DNA of 57,605 nucleotides from an uncultured Bacteroidia bacterium (GTDB lineage Bacteria; Bacteroidota; Bacteroidia; J057; CALAJH01). The DNA lies in assembly GCA_937922655.1 (NCBI GenBank), contig CALAJH010000030.1, positions 128,107-185,711 on the forward strand, given 5' to 3'. The notes beneath the pieces are model-generated. The model was given only the letters and a program-made list of their open reading frames with translations, was not told the origin of the DNA and did not search any database. Numbering within the stretch: the first letter of the stretch is position 1; each line of letters starts with the position of its first letter. Below, one piece after another: positions 16,858 through 25,143 of this stretch. The translations under genes were made by a program, and so were the position numbers.

Positions 16858-18119
16858 TGGGTTTTGCTCGATATTTGGCGTCACGGATGCGGTCGAGCCG
16901 CGGGTTCGCGCGTTTGGCGGCGGCATTGGCGGTGGCGAGCGTCGCATTGGCGGTGGCGGTGCCGGAAGTGGCCGTTTCCATGGCTACGGGTTTTGAGCGT
17001 GAAATTCAAACCAAAATCATCGGCTTTACCGGCGACGTCCATTTTGGAAGTTACTTGCCTCAGGCCGACGACAGCATTCGAAGAATTTCCATTCCCGCGG
17101 ACTTGGAGGCGCACGTCAAAAACCATCCCGACGTGGCGCGTTATACCGGTTATGTACGTCGGCAGGCGGTGTTGAAAACCGCGGAAACGATGGAAGGCGT
17201 GGAAATCAAGGGGGTGGACGGTAATTGGAACGCCGATTTTTTTTCCGGGGCTTTGGCTGCGGGGCGTTTGCCCGTTTTTCCCGATTCCGGCTACGGCAAC
17301 GAGGCGTTGATTTCCCGCAAAACCGGACTCTTGCTCAACGCCCCGCCCGGCTCCGAAGTACGGGCCTATTTTTGGGAAAAAGGACGCGTTCGCATGCGCA
17401 AACTCCTCGTCGCCGGATGGTATGAAACCGGCTTGACCGAAATTGACGAACAGCTGGCCATCGCCGACGTTCGGCTTTTAAGGCGGATATTGGGTTGGGA
17501 GGCGGACGAGGTACAAGGCGTGGAAATATTTTTTCGCAGGGGAAGAGGAATTGCCGATTTTTTGACCCGCTCGGCGCCCGGCTTTTCGGGCGACAATCCT
17601 TTTGAAACCATTGCCCAATGGGACGCCATGCTTGGCGCCGACCTTAAAGCCGTTCCCGTTTCCGTCGCTTACGCCGACCTCTTCGAATGGCTCAGCCTCC
17701 AACATCAAAACGTCCGCTTCATCGTTGTTTTAATGACCCTTGTCGCACTCATCAACTTGGCCGGCGTTGTTGTGATTATGATTACCGAACGCGCCGCCAC
17801 CGTCGGTATTCTTAAAGCCCTCGGTGCAAGGCACGGGCAAATACAATCCGTTTTTTTGTGGAACGCCCTCTATTTAATCGTTTGGGGCGTGGTTTTGGGA
17901 AACGTTATGGGATTGGGGGTTCTTTATCTTCAAGACAGGACGGGTTTCATCACCCTCGACCCCGACTCGTATTTTGTCAAGACCGCTCCCGTTGCTTGGA
18001 TTCCTTTTCAATTTTTGACGATAAACGTTGTGGCCATAGCCAGTTTTGTTCCCGCTTTGTTTTTGCCGTTGCTTTACGTTTTGAAAATCAAACCGTCCCG
18101 GGCCATACGCATGGGTTGA
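16857..18119 (+). CDS. ABC transporter permease of the LolC/LolE (FtsX) family
   Basis: 420 residues with the MacB/FtsX layout: one N-terminal membrane helix (about 18-42), a large periplasmic domain (about 45-265), then three helices (VRFIVVLMTLVALINLAGVV near 270; about 320-345; about 375-405). Between the first two of these lies the family motif ITERAATVGILKALGARHGQI. Homologues release lipoproteins from the inner membrane or drive other envelope processes, together with an ATPase. No ATPase gene lies nearby, so a partner elsewhere is implied. It overlaps the LytTR gene by one base. Confidence 0.88.
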   Translation: MGFARYLASRMRSSRGFARLAAALAVASVALAVAVPEVAVSMATGFEREIQTKIIGFTGDVHFGSYLPQADDSIRRISIPADLEAHVKNHPDVARYTGYVRRQAVLKTAETMEGVEIKGVDGNWNADFFSGALAAGRLPVFPDSGYGNEALISRKTGLLLNAPPGSEVRAYFWEKGRVRMRKLLVAGWYETGLTEIDEQLAIADVRLLRRILGWEADEVQGVEIFFRRGRGIADFLTRSAPGFSGDNPFETIAQWDAMLGADLKAVPVSVAYADLFEWLSLQHQNVRFIVVLMTLVALINLAGVVVIMITERAATVGILKALGARHGQIQSVFLWNALYLIVWGVVLGNVMGLGVLYLQDRTGFITLDPDSYFVKTAPVAWIPFQFLTINVVAIASFVPALFLPLLYVLKIKPSRAIRMG

Positions 18120-18208
18120 CGTTGTCCTTTTGCGTCTTTGGATTTGCTTGCCGGCTTAAAAAAATAATTGTCGGGACGTGCGTGTTTTTTTCGTTATTTT
18201 GTGCCTAT

Positions 18209-18550
18209 ATGAACGCAACATTGTGGGTATCGCTTTTGGCGCAGGCGGGCGGCGGAACGCCTCCGGGCGGACAGTACATCCAGATAATTATGATGGCGGG
18301 TATTTTCGTCGTATTTTATCTGTTTTTTATTCGTCCGCAGATGCAACGCCAAAAAAAAGAGCAGAAGTTCAGGCAAGGACTGGAAAAAGGCGATAAGATA
18401 ATAACGGTTTCCGGAATGTACGGCAGAATCGCCGCCTTGGACGAACACACCGTTACCGTCGAGGTGGACAACAACGTCAAAATCCGCATGGAACGTGCCG
18501 CCATCAGGGGTTATCAACCCGACAAAAACGAAGGCGGAAAAGACAAGTAA
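18209..18550 (+). CDS. yajC: Preprotein translocase subunit YajC
   Basis: 113 residues from ATG 18209. Periplasmic Gly-rich N-terminus, one membrane helix (IIMMAGIFVVFYLFFI), then the signature RPQMQRQKKEQKFRQGLEKG, GDKIITVSGMYGRI and VEVDNNVKIRMERAAI. YajC binds SecDF and the Sec translocase. Size and motif order match the family closely. A longer frame upstream from 17858 is a shadow of the permease gene. The M32 peptidase gene follows after 8 bases, probably on the same transcript. Confidence 0.95.
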   Translation: MNATLWVSLLAQAGGGTPPGGQYIQIIMMAGIFVVFYLFFIRPQMQRQKKEQKFRQGLEKGDKIITVSGMYGRIAALDEHTVTVEVDNNVKIRMERAAIRGYQPDKNEGGKDK

Positions 18551-18558
18551 AAATCGGA

Positions 18559-20079
18559 ATGAATTTGACGGCCGAATACCAAAAGATGCGCGACCTTGGC
18601 GCTCGTTTGAGCGACCTCACCGCCGCTTTGGCCGTCATGCAATGGGATTTGGAGGTGATGGCGCCGCCGGGCGCCGCCGCACGCCGTGCCGCCCAAATCG
18701 GGACGCTTGCCGGTATTCGCCATGAATTTCTTCTCGAACGCTACCGCCCCGTCGTCCTTCGATTGGCCGAAGTTGCTGCCGCCGACGATGCCAAATTGTA
18801 CTTCATTCATCGCAGAAATATTTTGGCGGCGGCCGAAAGCGTGGAAAAAGCGGCCGCACTGCCGTCGGATTTTGTCGCCAAAAGCGCCGAGGTCTGCGCC
18901 AACGCCCAAACCGTTTGGGAAACGGCGAAAAAAAACAACGACTTCCCGTCTTTCGCCCCCTATCTTGAAGCCGTCGTCGAACTCAAACGCGAGCAAGCCC
19001 GGCTTTACCGCAACGCCATGCCCGGCCGATTTGCCGACGACTATTCGGCCCTCCTCGACGACTACGAACCGGGCATGAGCACGGCGGAAATCGATGCGGT
19101 TTTCACCCAATTGTCGCCCGCGTTGCGTCGTCTGACCGCCGCCGCCCCACCGCCCGATAAACGTCCGCTTTTTCCCGTCGACCCCGACCCCGCCGCTCAA
19201 CTCAAGCTTTGTCGAAAAGTTCTTGCCCTCATGGGTTACGATTTTGAGCGTGGGCGCATGGATGTTTCGGCTCATCCGTTCACTATCGGTTTCGGTCCCG
19301 AAGACGTACGCATTACCACGCGCGTTGTTTCCGGGGCTCCGCTTTCTTCGCTGTATTCCGCGCTTCACGAAGGCGGACACGCCCTTTACGAACAAGGTTT
19401 TTCGCCTGTGGCATACGGTTTGCCGGAGGCCGAAGCGTGTTCGCTTTCCATCCACGAATCCCAGTCCCGAATTTGGGAAAACAACGTCGGTCGCAGTTTA
19501 GAATGTTGTCAAGCCCTGTTTGACGACGTGGCCGCTCTCTCGCCCACGCGTTTGGCCGGTTACGGTCCCGAAGACCTTTTTCGTTACGTCAACATTGTCC
19601 AACCCTCGTTGATTCGTACCGAGGCCGATGAACTTACCTACCATTTTCACATACTCGTTCGTTACGAATTGGAACGCGAACTGCTTTCGGGAACCTTGAA
19701 AGCCGGCGACGCACGCGAGGCATGGCAAGAAAAATATGCCGCTTATTTGGGCGTTCGTCCCGGCAACGACGCCGAAGGCGTTTTGCAGGACGTCCATTGG
19801 GCGCACGGCTCCTTAGGCTACTTTCCCACTTACACGCTCGGAAGTTTGTTTGCCGCCCAGTTTTTTGCTTACGCCCAAGCCGCCAAACCCGGTCTAAACG
19901 ACGACATTGCCGCGGGACGTTGGAACACGCTAACCAAATTTCTTTCCGAAAACATTTATTTGCATGGACGCATATATTCTTCGCAGGCCTTGTGTTTGCA
20001 CGTCGGCGGCGAAAAACTCAATCCCGACTATTTCGTTCGGTATATGGAATCGAAATTAAAGATATTGGGTGGACGGTAA
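18559..20079 (+). CDS. Carboxypeptidase of family M32 (Taq-type)
   Basis: 506 residues, normal for the family. The zinc site HEGGH lies in YSALHEGGHALYEQGF, followed by the family motif IHESQSRIWENNVGRS. Other hallmarks are LAVMQWDLEVMAPPGAA at the N-terminus, FTIGFGPEDVRITTR before the zinc site, and VHWAHGSLGYFPTYTLGSL near the C-terminus. It is a cytoplasmic zinc metallocarboxypeptidase that removes C-terminal residues from peptides. It lies 8 bases after yajC and 6 bases before the glycosyltransferase gene. Confidence 0.95.
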   Translation: MNLTAEYQKMRDLGARLSDLTAALAVMQWDLEVMAPPGAAARRAAQIGTLAGIRHEFLLERYRPVVLRLAEVAAADDAKLYFIHRRNILAAAESVEKAAALPSDFVAKSAEVCANAQTVWETAKKNNDFPSFAPYLEAVVELKREQARLYRNAMPGRFADDYSALLDDYEPGMSTAEIDAVFTQLSPALRRLTAAAPPPDKRPLFPVDPDPAAQLKLCRKVLALMGYDFERGRMDVSAHPFTIGFGPEDVRITTRVVSGAPLSSLYSALHEGGHALYEQGFSPVAYGLPEAEACSLSIHESQSRIWENNVGRSLECCQALFDDVAALSPTRLAGYGPEDLFRYVNIVQPSLIRTEADELTYHFHILVRYELERELLSGTLKAGDAREAWQEKYAAYLGVRPGNDAEGVLQDVHWAHGSLGYFPTYTLGSLFAAQFFAYAQAAKPGLNDDIAAGRWNTLTKFLSENIYLHGRIYSSQALCLHVGGEKLNPDYFVRYMESKLKILGGR

Positions 20080-20085
20080 CTCCGA

Positions 20086-21225
20086 ATGGAAACGGCATTT
20101 TGGAGTTTGACGGCGCTTTTGGCGTTTACGTATTTGGGTTACGGGCCTCTGGTCGCTTTATTGTCGAAGTTTAACCGTAAAAAAAACTTGACCGATTCGG
20201 CCGAATTGCCGGCGATTACCCTGCTTGTTGCCGCTTATAACGAAGCCGATTGGGTCGAGGCCAAACTCCGCAACTGCCGAGAACTCAATTATCCCCCCGA
20301 AAAATTAACCCTGCTTTTTGTTACCGACGGTTCGGACGACGGCACGCCCGAACTTTTGCGCCGTCATCCCGACGTTCTGGTTTTTCACCGCCCCGAACGG
20401 GCGGGCAAAACCGCCGCCGTCAATCGCGTCATGCCTTTTGTGAAAACCCCGCTTACCGTTTTTACGGACATGAACGCTCTGTTAAACCCCGATAGTCTAA
20501 GATTGATGGTACGTCATTTTGCCGATGCTTCCGTCGGGTGTGTGGCGGGGGAAAAAAGGGTGGCCTCCCGCAACGCCGCCGGCGCCGGGGAAAGTTTGTA
20601 TTGGCGTTACGAATCCCAAATGAAACGCTGGGATTCGGATTTTTATTCGACCGTCGGTGCGGCGGGCGAGCTTTTCGCCATTCGCACCGAACTTTTTTGC
20701 CCGCCGGAAAACGACGCGATACTGGACGATTTTCTTATTTCCATGCATGTTGCCTTGCAAGGCTATAAAATCGTCTATGAAAGCGAGGCTTACGCCTGTG
20801 AAGGTCCGTCGGAGAACTTGCGCGAAGAGTGGAAAAGAAAAATCCGTATTTGCGCCGGCGGTTTCCAAACCTTGGTACGCCGCCCGCAACTGCTCAATTT
20901 TTTTCGTCGTCCGCGCTTGGCGTTTCAATTTTTTTGGCGCCGTTTGGCAAGGTGGCTCTTGGCGCCGGTGGCGTTGGCGGCGTTGCTGCCCATTCACATC
21001 GTGCTTGCCTTGAAACACCAAGGGATATATGCGTGGCTGTTGGTCGCACATCTTGGATTTTATGTTGCGGCGTTGTGGGGATGGCGTTTTGGCAAAAACG
21101 GAGGCGCGTGGGTTGCGCCGTTTTACTTTTTAATGATGCATTATGCGGCGCTTGCGGGCCTTTTTAGACATTTGTTTGGCGCCCAACCGGCGGCATGGGC
21201 CAAAGTCAGACGTTCCGCGCCGTAA
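20086..21225 (+). CDS. Membrane glycosyltransferase, family 2
   Basis: 379 residues. An N-terminal helix (about 5-27) precedes a GT2 catalytic domain with ITLLVAAYNEADWVEAKL, LFVTDGSDDGTPELL, PERAGKTAAVNRVM and VFTDMNALLNPDSL (the usual DxD site reads DMN). ILDDFLISMHVALQGYKIVY supplies the later acidic motif and EEWKRKIRICAGG the basic motif near the membrane. Three C-terminal helices follow. It resembles processive transferases that build surface polysaccharides or transfer sugars to lipid carriers; the acceptor is unknown. It converges on pssA with only 3 bases between the stops and no visible terminator. Confidence 0.88.
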   Translation: METAFWSLTALLAFTYLGYGPLVALLSKFNRKKNLTDSAELPAITLLVAAYNEADWVEAKLRNCRELNYPPEKLTLLFVTDGSDDGTPELLRRHPDVLVFHRPERAGKTAAVNRVMPFVKTPLTVFTDMNALLNPDSLRLMVRHFADASVGCVAGEKRVASRNAAGAGESLYWRYESQMKRWDSDFYSTVGAAGELFAIRTELFCPPENDAILDDFLISMHVALQGYKIVYESEAYACEGPSENLREEWKRKIRICAGGFQTLVRRPQLLNFFRRPRLAFQFFWRRLARWLLAPVALAALLPIHIVLALKHQGIYAWLLVAHLGFYVAALWGWRFGKNGGAWVAPFYFLMMHYAALAGLFRHLFGAQPAAWAKVRRSAP

Positions 21226-21228
21226 AGT

Positions 21229-21972
21229 TTATAATTTCCCGCTGATTCGTGCGTCGGCCAACGAAACAACGACGTAGAACGCCAAGGCGAACGGGGCGAC
21301 GGCAAATCCCCAAAGCGCCGCCGCTCCGACCACCGCCGCCGCCAACGCCCCGCGCAAAATCAAGGCCGACGGACGGGATTTGTCGGGTTTGAGGCTCATC
21401 ATTGGAAGGGTGGATATCATTAAGGACGCAAGCGTCAGGTTGATGACAATGAGGGCGAAGGGGCGATAAAACTCCGAAACGGGATAGAACGCCGAGGCCC
21501 GTGCCAACGCGAACGCCGCCACAAAAACTCCCGTCGCAGGGGTGGGTATGCCGACGAAACCTTTGCGCGGCGTTTGGTCCAAATTGAAGCGCGCCAAACG
21601 AAACGCCGCCGCCAACGGCAACAAGGCGCACGAACCCAAAGCCGCAAAAAACAAGGGTTCGGAAACGTGGGGCGAATACACCAACAGTGACGCCATCAAG
21701 GCCCCGGGAGCCACCCCAAACGTAACCATGTCGCTCAATGAATCAAGCTGTTTGCCTATTTCGGAGGCGGCGTTCAAGGCGCGGGCCGCAAATCCGTCCG
21801 CATAGTCGAACAGCGCCGCAAACATAATCAATCCCGCAGCGATGCGTTCGGTATGAATTTCGATAAAACCCCAGTTGCGGTCTCCGAACGCGCAAACGCA
21901 AATCGCCGCAAAACCGGCCAACAAATTCACGCCCGTAAGCGCGTTGGGCAACCACTTTAAACGTTTTTTCAC
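21229..21972 (-). CDS. pssA: CDP-diacylglycerol-serine O-phosphatidyltransferase
   Basis: 247 residues, polytopic. The CDP-alcohol phosphatidyltransferase signature is complete: DYADGFAARALNAASEIG followed by KQLDSLSDMVTFG gives D-x2-DG-x2-AR-x8-G-x3-D-x3-D. The N-terminus (MKKRLKWLPNALTGVNLLAG) and the placement of the site in the first third of the protein are typical of bacterial PssA. It makes phosphatidylserine, the precursor of phosphatidylethanolamine. Phosphatidylglycerophosphate synthase shares the motif, but the MVTFGVAPGAL continuation favours PssA. Confidence 0.92.
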   Translation of the reverse strand: MKKRLKWLPNALTGVNLLAGFAAICVCAFGDRNWGFIEIHTERIAAGLIMFAALFDYADGFAARALNAASEIGKQLDSLSDMVTFGVAPGALMASLLVYSPHVSEPLFFAALGSCALLPLAAAFRLARFNLDQTPRKGFVGIPTPATGVFVAAFALARASAFYPVSEFYRPFALIVINLTLASLMISTLPMMSLKPDKSRPSALILRGALAAAVVGAAALWGFAVAPFALAFYVVVSLADARISGKL

Positions 21973-21992
21973 TCAAAGGCTTGCTTGGCCCA

Positions 21993-22000
21993 CAAAAATA
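21993..22000 (-). promoter_or_regulatory. -7 promoter box of pssA
   Basis: Minus-strand TATTTTTG, 20 bases before ATG 21972, with TTTG (22017-22020) 16 bases upstream. The rest of 22001-22195 shows no gene. Confidence 0.5.
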
Positions 22001-22195
22001 CAACTTATGACGTAGGCAAATAAAATTATTTGCCCGTACGACGTTTATATTACTCGAAATTTCTGCAACTCGCGCTACGTCTTCGTACGAAACGAATGCA
22101 TAATTAAGAATGTCTGCGTGGGATGGTTACCCTTGGGACGACGGCGTAAATCACAACCCGCGTGATGCGTGGCGCCCAATCGATCGTCGGGCGGA

Positions 22196-24832
22196 TTATT
22201 CGCCGCTTGCGACCATTTTGTGGTGGAAGGTTTCACCGTTCACCGTCGTTTTGACGAGAAACGCTCCCGAATACGGCGCGTGAAATTCAAAACGATAAAC
22301 GCCGGGCATATGCAATTTGGCGTTGGCAAATGTTTTCATTCGTCGTCCCACGGCGTCGAAAACTTCGCAGGAAATCAACGCCGGTTCCGAAACCGTGTAC
22401 TCCAACGTCGTGGATTCTTTGAAAGGATTGGGATACGACCTTAATTGTATATTCGGTTGGCGTATGAAACGGCGGGATACCGACGGTCCGACGGTAATCA
22501 TGTCCGCATACGCTACGGTATCGACGCATCCGTTTTCGGTATGCACCGTCAAGGTTACGGAATAAACCCCCGGATTTTCATAAACGTGGATGGGATTGGG
22601 TTCGTTGGCCGTGTTTCCGTCGCCAAAATCCCAATGCCAAGAAACGGCGGCCGGCAATGCCACGCCCGCGAACGTCGCCTCAAACGGCGCCGGTCCCGAA
22701 TGCGAAGCCACCGTGAATTCGGCTTCGCATTCCGCCGTCGGGCCGCGCGAGACAATTTCCATCGTATACGTATCGGTGCATCCGTATTCGGTGGCAACGA
22801 CCAGCGTAGCGGTGAAACTACCGGGCGTACCGTAGATGTGTTGGGGGTGTCGAAGCGTCGAACCCGTACCGTCGCCGAAATCCCAAGTCCATGAAACAAT
22901 ATTGCCCAAAGAAACGGATTGGTCGTTGAAATTAACGACAAAAGGCGCCGTTCCCGTCGTTGGGGACGCATGAAATGCGGCGCGGCACGTTGTATCCCAT
23001 CCCGTAACGTTCACCGCGGAAGTCCAAACAACCGTATCCCGGCAGTTGTATTCCGATACGGCAATTAATGTAACGGTATATTGTCCGGGGGCGGTGTAGG
23101 TGTGGGAAGGATGGGGTTCGTTGCTTGTTGCGCCGTCGCCGAAATCCCAACGCCACGCCGTAATTTGGCCTTCGCCAAAAGATTCGTCGGTAAATTGGAC
23201 GGTCAAGGGAACGGAGCCTTCGGCGCCGGTGAAAGAAAATTGGGCGGTGCAAACGGTGTCGAATCCCGCGACGACGTAATCCTCGTAAGTAACTTCGCTC
23301 GTACAACCCGTGGGCGTGGTGATGGTCAGCGTTACGCTGTAAACGCCGGGCGTTTGATAAGTATGGACGGGAAATTGTTCGTCGCTCGTCGTACCGTCGC
23401 CGAAATCCCAATGCCAAGCGGAGGGAATGGGCATGGAACGGTCGTAAAATTCGACGGTAAACGGTACGTATCCATTGACGACGTTGGATTCAAATTCGGC
23501 TTGACAACAATTGCCGGCGGGAAGTTGGTTGAAATGAAAGGGAATGGCGACGGTATTGTTGTCCTCGTTGACTTCAAGCATGTTGTTGTTGGGGTCGGTC
23601 CAAGAGACGAGATAATAGTCGCCGTTGCAAAGTCCGGAAAGATTGACTTGTTGGCCGTCGTAAGTGAGGCTGTAAATATCGACTTTGGCGACGTAAATGC
23701 CTTGTTGCCGTCCGCAACCCGTAACTTGTCCGAGTCCTTGGTTGGGGATGTCGGCTTGATGCAGGACGACGCCCGCGTCGTTGACGCAAGCGCCGTAGGA
23801 GGCGTCGCAGTCGCTGAGGTTGATGAGGCAAAAGCTAACCTTGCTGCCCGTACCCAAAACGGGCCAAGTACGCGGGTCGGGGTCGGGGCCGCGCAAACGA
23901 ATCGTGTTGTTAACCCAATGGTCGACGTGCAAATGGTTGTGAGTGGGGTGAAAAGTCATATGCCCGGCGGGCCTGTCGTAATAAGACAAATTGTTTCCGT
24001 TCTTACGATAAACCCGTTGGACGATGAGTTCTTTGGGATAGCTTCCGTCGGGGCAAACGTTGGTTGCGCAGGAAACGGGTTCTTCGCCGCAATAGCACTC
24101 GCCAATGCCGTGAATTTCCAAGGGGCCGTAACCGATGTTGGGGGTGGAGGTGGTTACGCGAATTTCCGGAACGCCGTAATTGATTTGGTTTCCGGAAAGG
24201 ATGGTGGAGCCGCCGTTGGTCATGTCGGGAAGCAGGTCGCATTCCTGTGAACCGTCGGGACAGCGGCAGGCTCCGATGTTGTTCATACGGCAAACGGTGT
24301 CCACGGGGTTTACGGGGTCGGCAGGGGGATTGGGGCCGAAGGTTAAAGAAAAATCGTGAAGCGTTCCCTCGTCCGAACCCGCTTGGTCAATGAAACATAA
24401 AGTCCATATGCCGTTGGGGTCGCTGCCGTCATTGACGACGTTGAGGGATTGCGCGGGAATAAACGTTCCGGTGAACGGGGCTTGTCCTTGGGAAATCGGG
24501 CCGTCGGCGCCGTTGTTGGCAAAGCAGGTGTTGATTAAGTGGTCGTGATGGGCGCCGTAATGCAAAAACAACCGCACCTCCGCTCCCCACGGCGAAACCA
24601 GCCAAATTTCGAGGTCGGCTATCCACGTGTGCGAAACGTTCATGCATACTTGCGACAAGCCGAACGATGCATTGGCCGCGTCGGGCAACCCCGATACCTC
24701 TATCGGAAAACAATGCGTTTGCGCGTCGTCGGTGATAACCGCTTCCGGCGCGGCGGTAAACGTTTGGGCATTGGCTAGGTTGAAAATCATTGAAAGCGCC
24801 GCCAATGCACCGTAGATTATTCTGCTCTTCAT
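22196..24832 (-). CDS. Secreted lysyl-oxidase-like protein with P-domain, PKD repeats and T9SS signal
   Basis: 878 residues. Signal peptide (IIYGALAALSMIFNLANA), then a proprotein-convertase P-domain-like fold (about 25-170: VCMNVSHTWIADLEIWLVSP, GIWTLCFIDQAGSDEGTL). Residues about 180-440 resemble the lysyl oxidase catalytic fold; the copper-site region reads MTFHPTHNHLHVDHW, with several His close together, and the domain is Cys-rich. Four PKD domains follow (WHWDFGDGTTSDEQFPVHTY and three relatives), then a T9SS type-A signal (IQLRSYPNPFKESTTLEYT to HHKMVASGE). Known lysyl oxidases use copper and a lysine-tyrosylquinone to oxidise lysine amines, leading to protein cross-links. Activity here is inferred from the His motif only. 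Confidence 0.8.
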   Translation of the reverse strand: MKSRIIYGALAALSMIFNLANAQTFTAAPEAVITDDAQTHCFPIEVSGLPDAANASFGLSQVCMNVSHTWIADLEIWLVSPWGAEVRLFLHYGAHHDHLINTCFANNGADGPISQGQAPFTGTFIPAQSLNVVNDGSDPNGIWTLCFIDQAGSDEGTLHDFSLTFGPNPPADPVNPVDTVCRMNNIGACRCPDGSQECDLLPDMTNGGSTILSGNQINYGVPEIRVTTSTPNIGYGPLEIHGIGECYCGEEPVSCATNVCPDGSYPKELIVQRVYRKNGNNLSYYDRPAGHMTFHPTHNHLHVDHWVNNTIRLRGPDPDPRTWPVLGTGSKVSFCLINLSDCDASYGACVNDAGVVLHQADIPNQGLGQVTGCGRQQGIYVAKVDIYSLTYDGQQVNLSGLCNGDYYLVSWTDPNNNMLEVNEDNNTVAIPFHFNQLPAGNCCQAEFESNVVNGYVPFTVEFYDRSMPIPSAWHWDFGDGTTSDEQFPVHTYQTPGVYSVTLTITTPTGCTSEVTYEDYVVAGFDTVCTAQFSFTGAEGSVPLTVQFTDESFGEGQITAWRWDFGDGATSNEPHPSHTYTAPGQYTVTLIAVSEYNCRDTVVWTSAVNVTGWDTTCRAAFHASPTTGTAPFVVNFNDQSVSLGNIVSWTWDFGDGTGSTLRHPQHIYGTPGSFTATLVVATEYGCTDTYTMEIVSRGPTAECEAEFTVASHSGPAPFEATFAGVALPAAVSWHWDFGDGNTANEPNPIHVYENPGVYSVTLTVHTENGCVDTVAYADMITVGPSVSRRFIRQPNIQLRSYPNPFKESTTLEYTVSEPALISCEVFDAVGRRMKTFANAKLHMPGVYRFEFHAPYSGAFLVKTTVNGETFHHKMVASGE

Positions 24833-25143
24833 TTTATTTTTTAATTGCGTTGCAATATAGCTAAAAAAGACGTTTCCATGGATATTTTTGACAAACGAAC
24901 GACCGTTTTCAAAACTCTTTTTCCTAAGCTTATTATAATTTTATTATTTTTTTGTAAAGACTAAGTATTTTGTTGCATTAACAATAAATTTGCCGGCTAT
25001 TAAGGCAATCTTAGAAAACAAGTTTAGGTTAATTAAATAAGTTTGTTGTTCTTCGTTTGCCTTTTCTCTTTAAAAGCGCATACAAGGTTTATTCAAATCG
25101 GTAGGCGCCAACTTCATGGTAAAAATTTTAACCATTTAATATC
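24833..25143. promoter_or_regulatory. AT-rich divergent intergenic region with two plus-strand -7 boxes
   Basis: About 310 bases between the divergent lysyl-oxidase-like and protease genes, with no open frame of note. Plus-strand TAAATTTG (24985-24992) and TAAGTTTG (25038-25045) are candidate promoters for the protease gene, giving leaders of roughly 100-150 bases, unusually long for this window. No clear TTG lies at the right distance from either. A weaker TATATTGC lies on the minus strand close to 24850. Confidence 0.35.
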
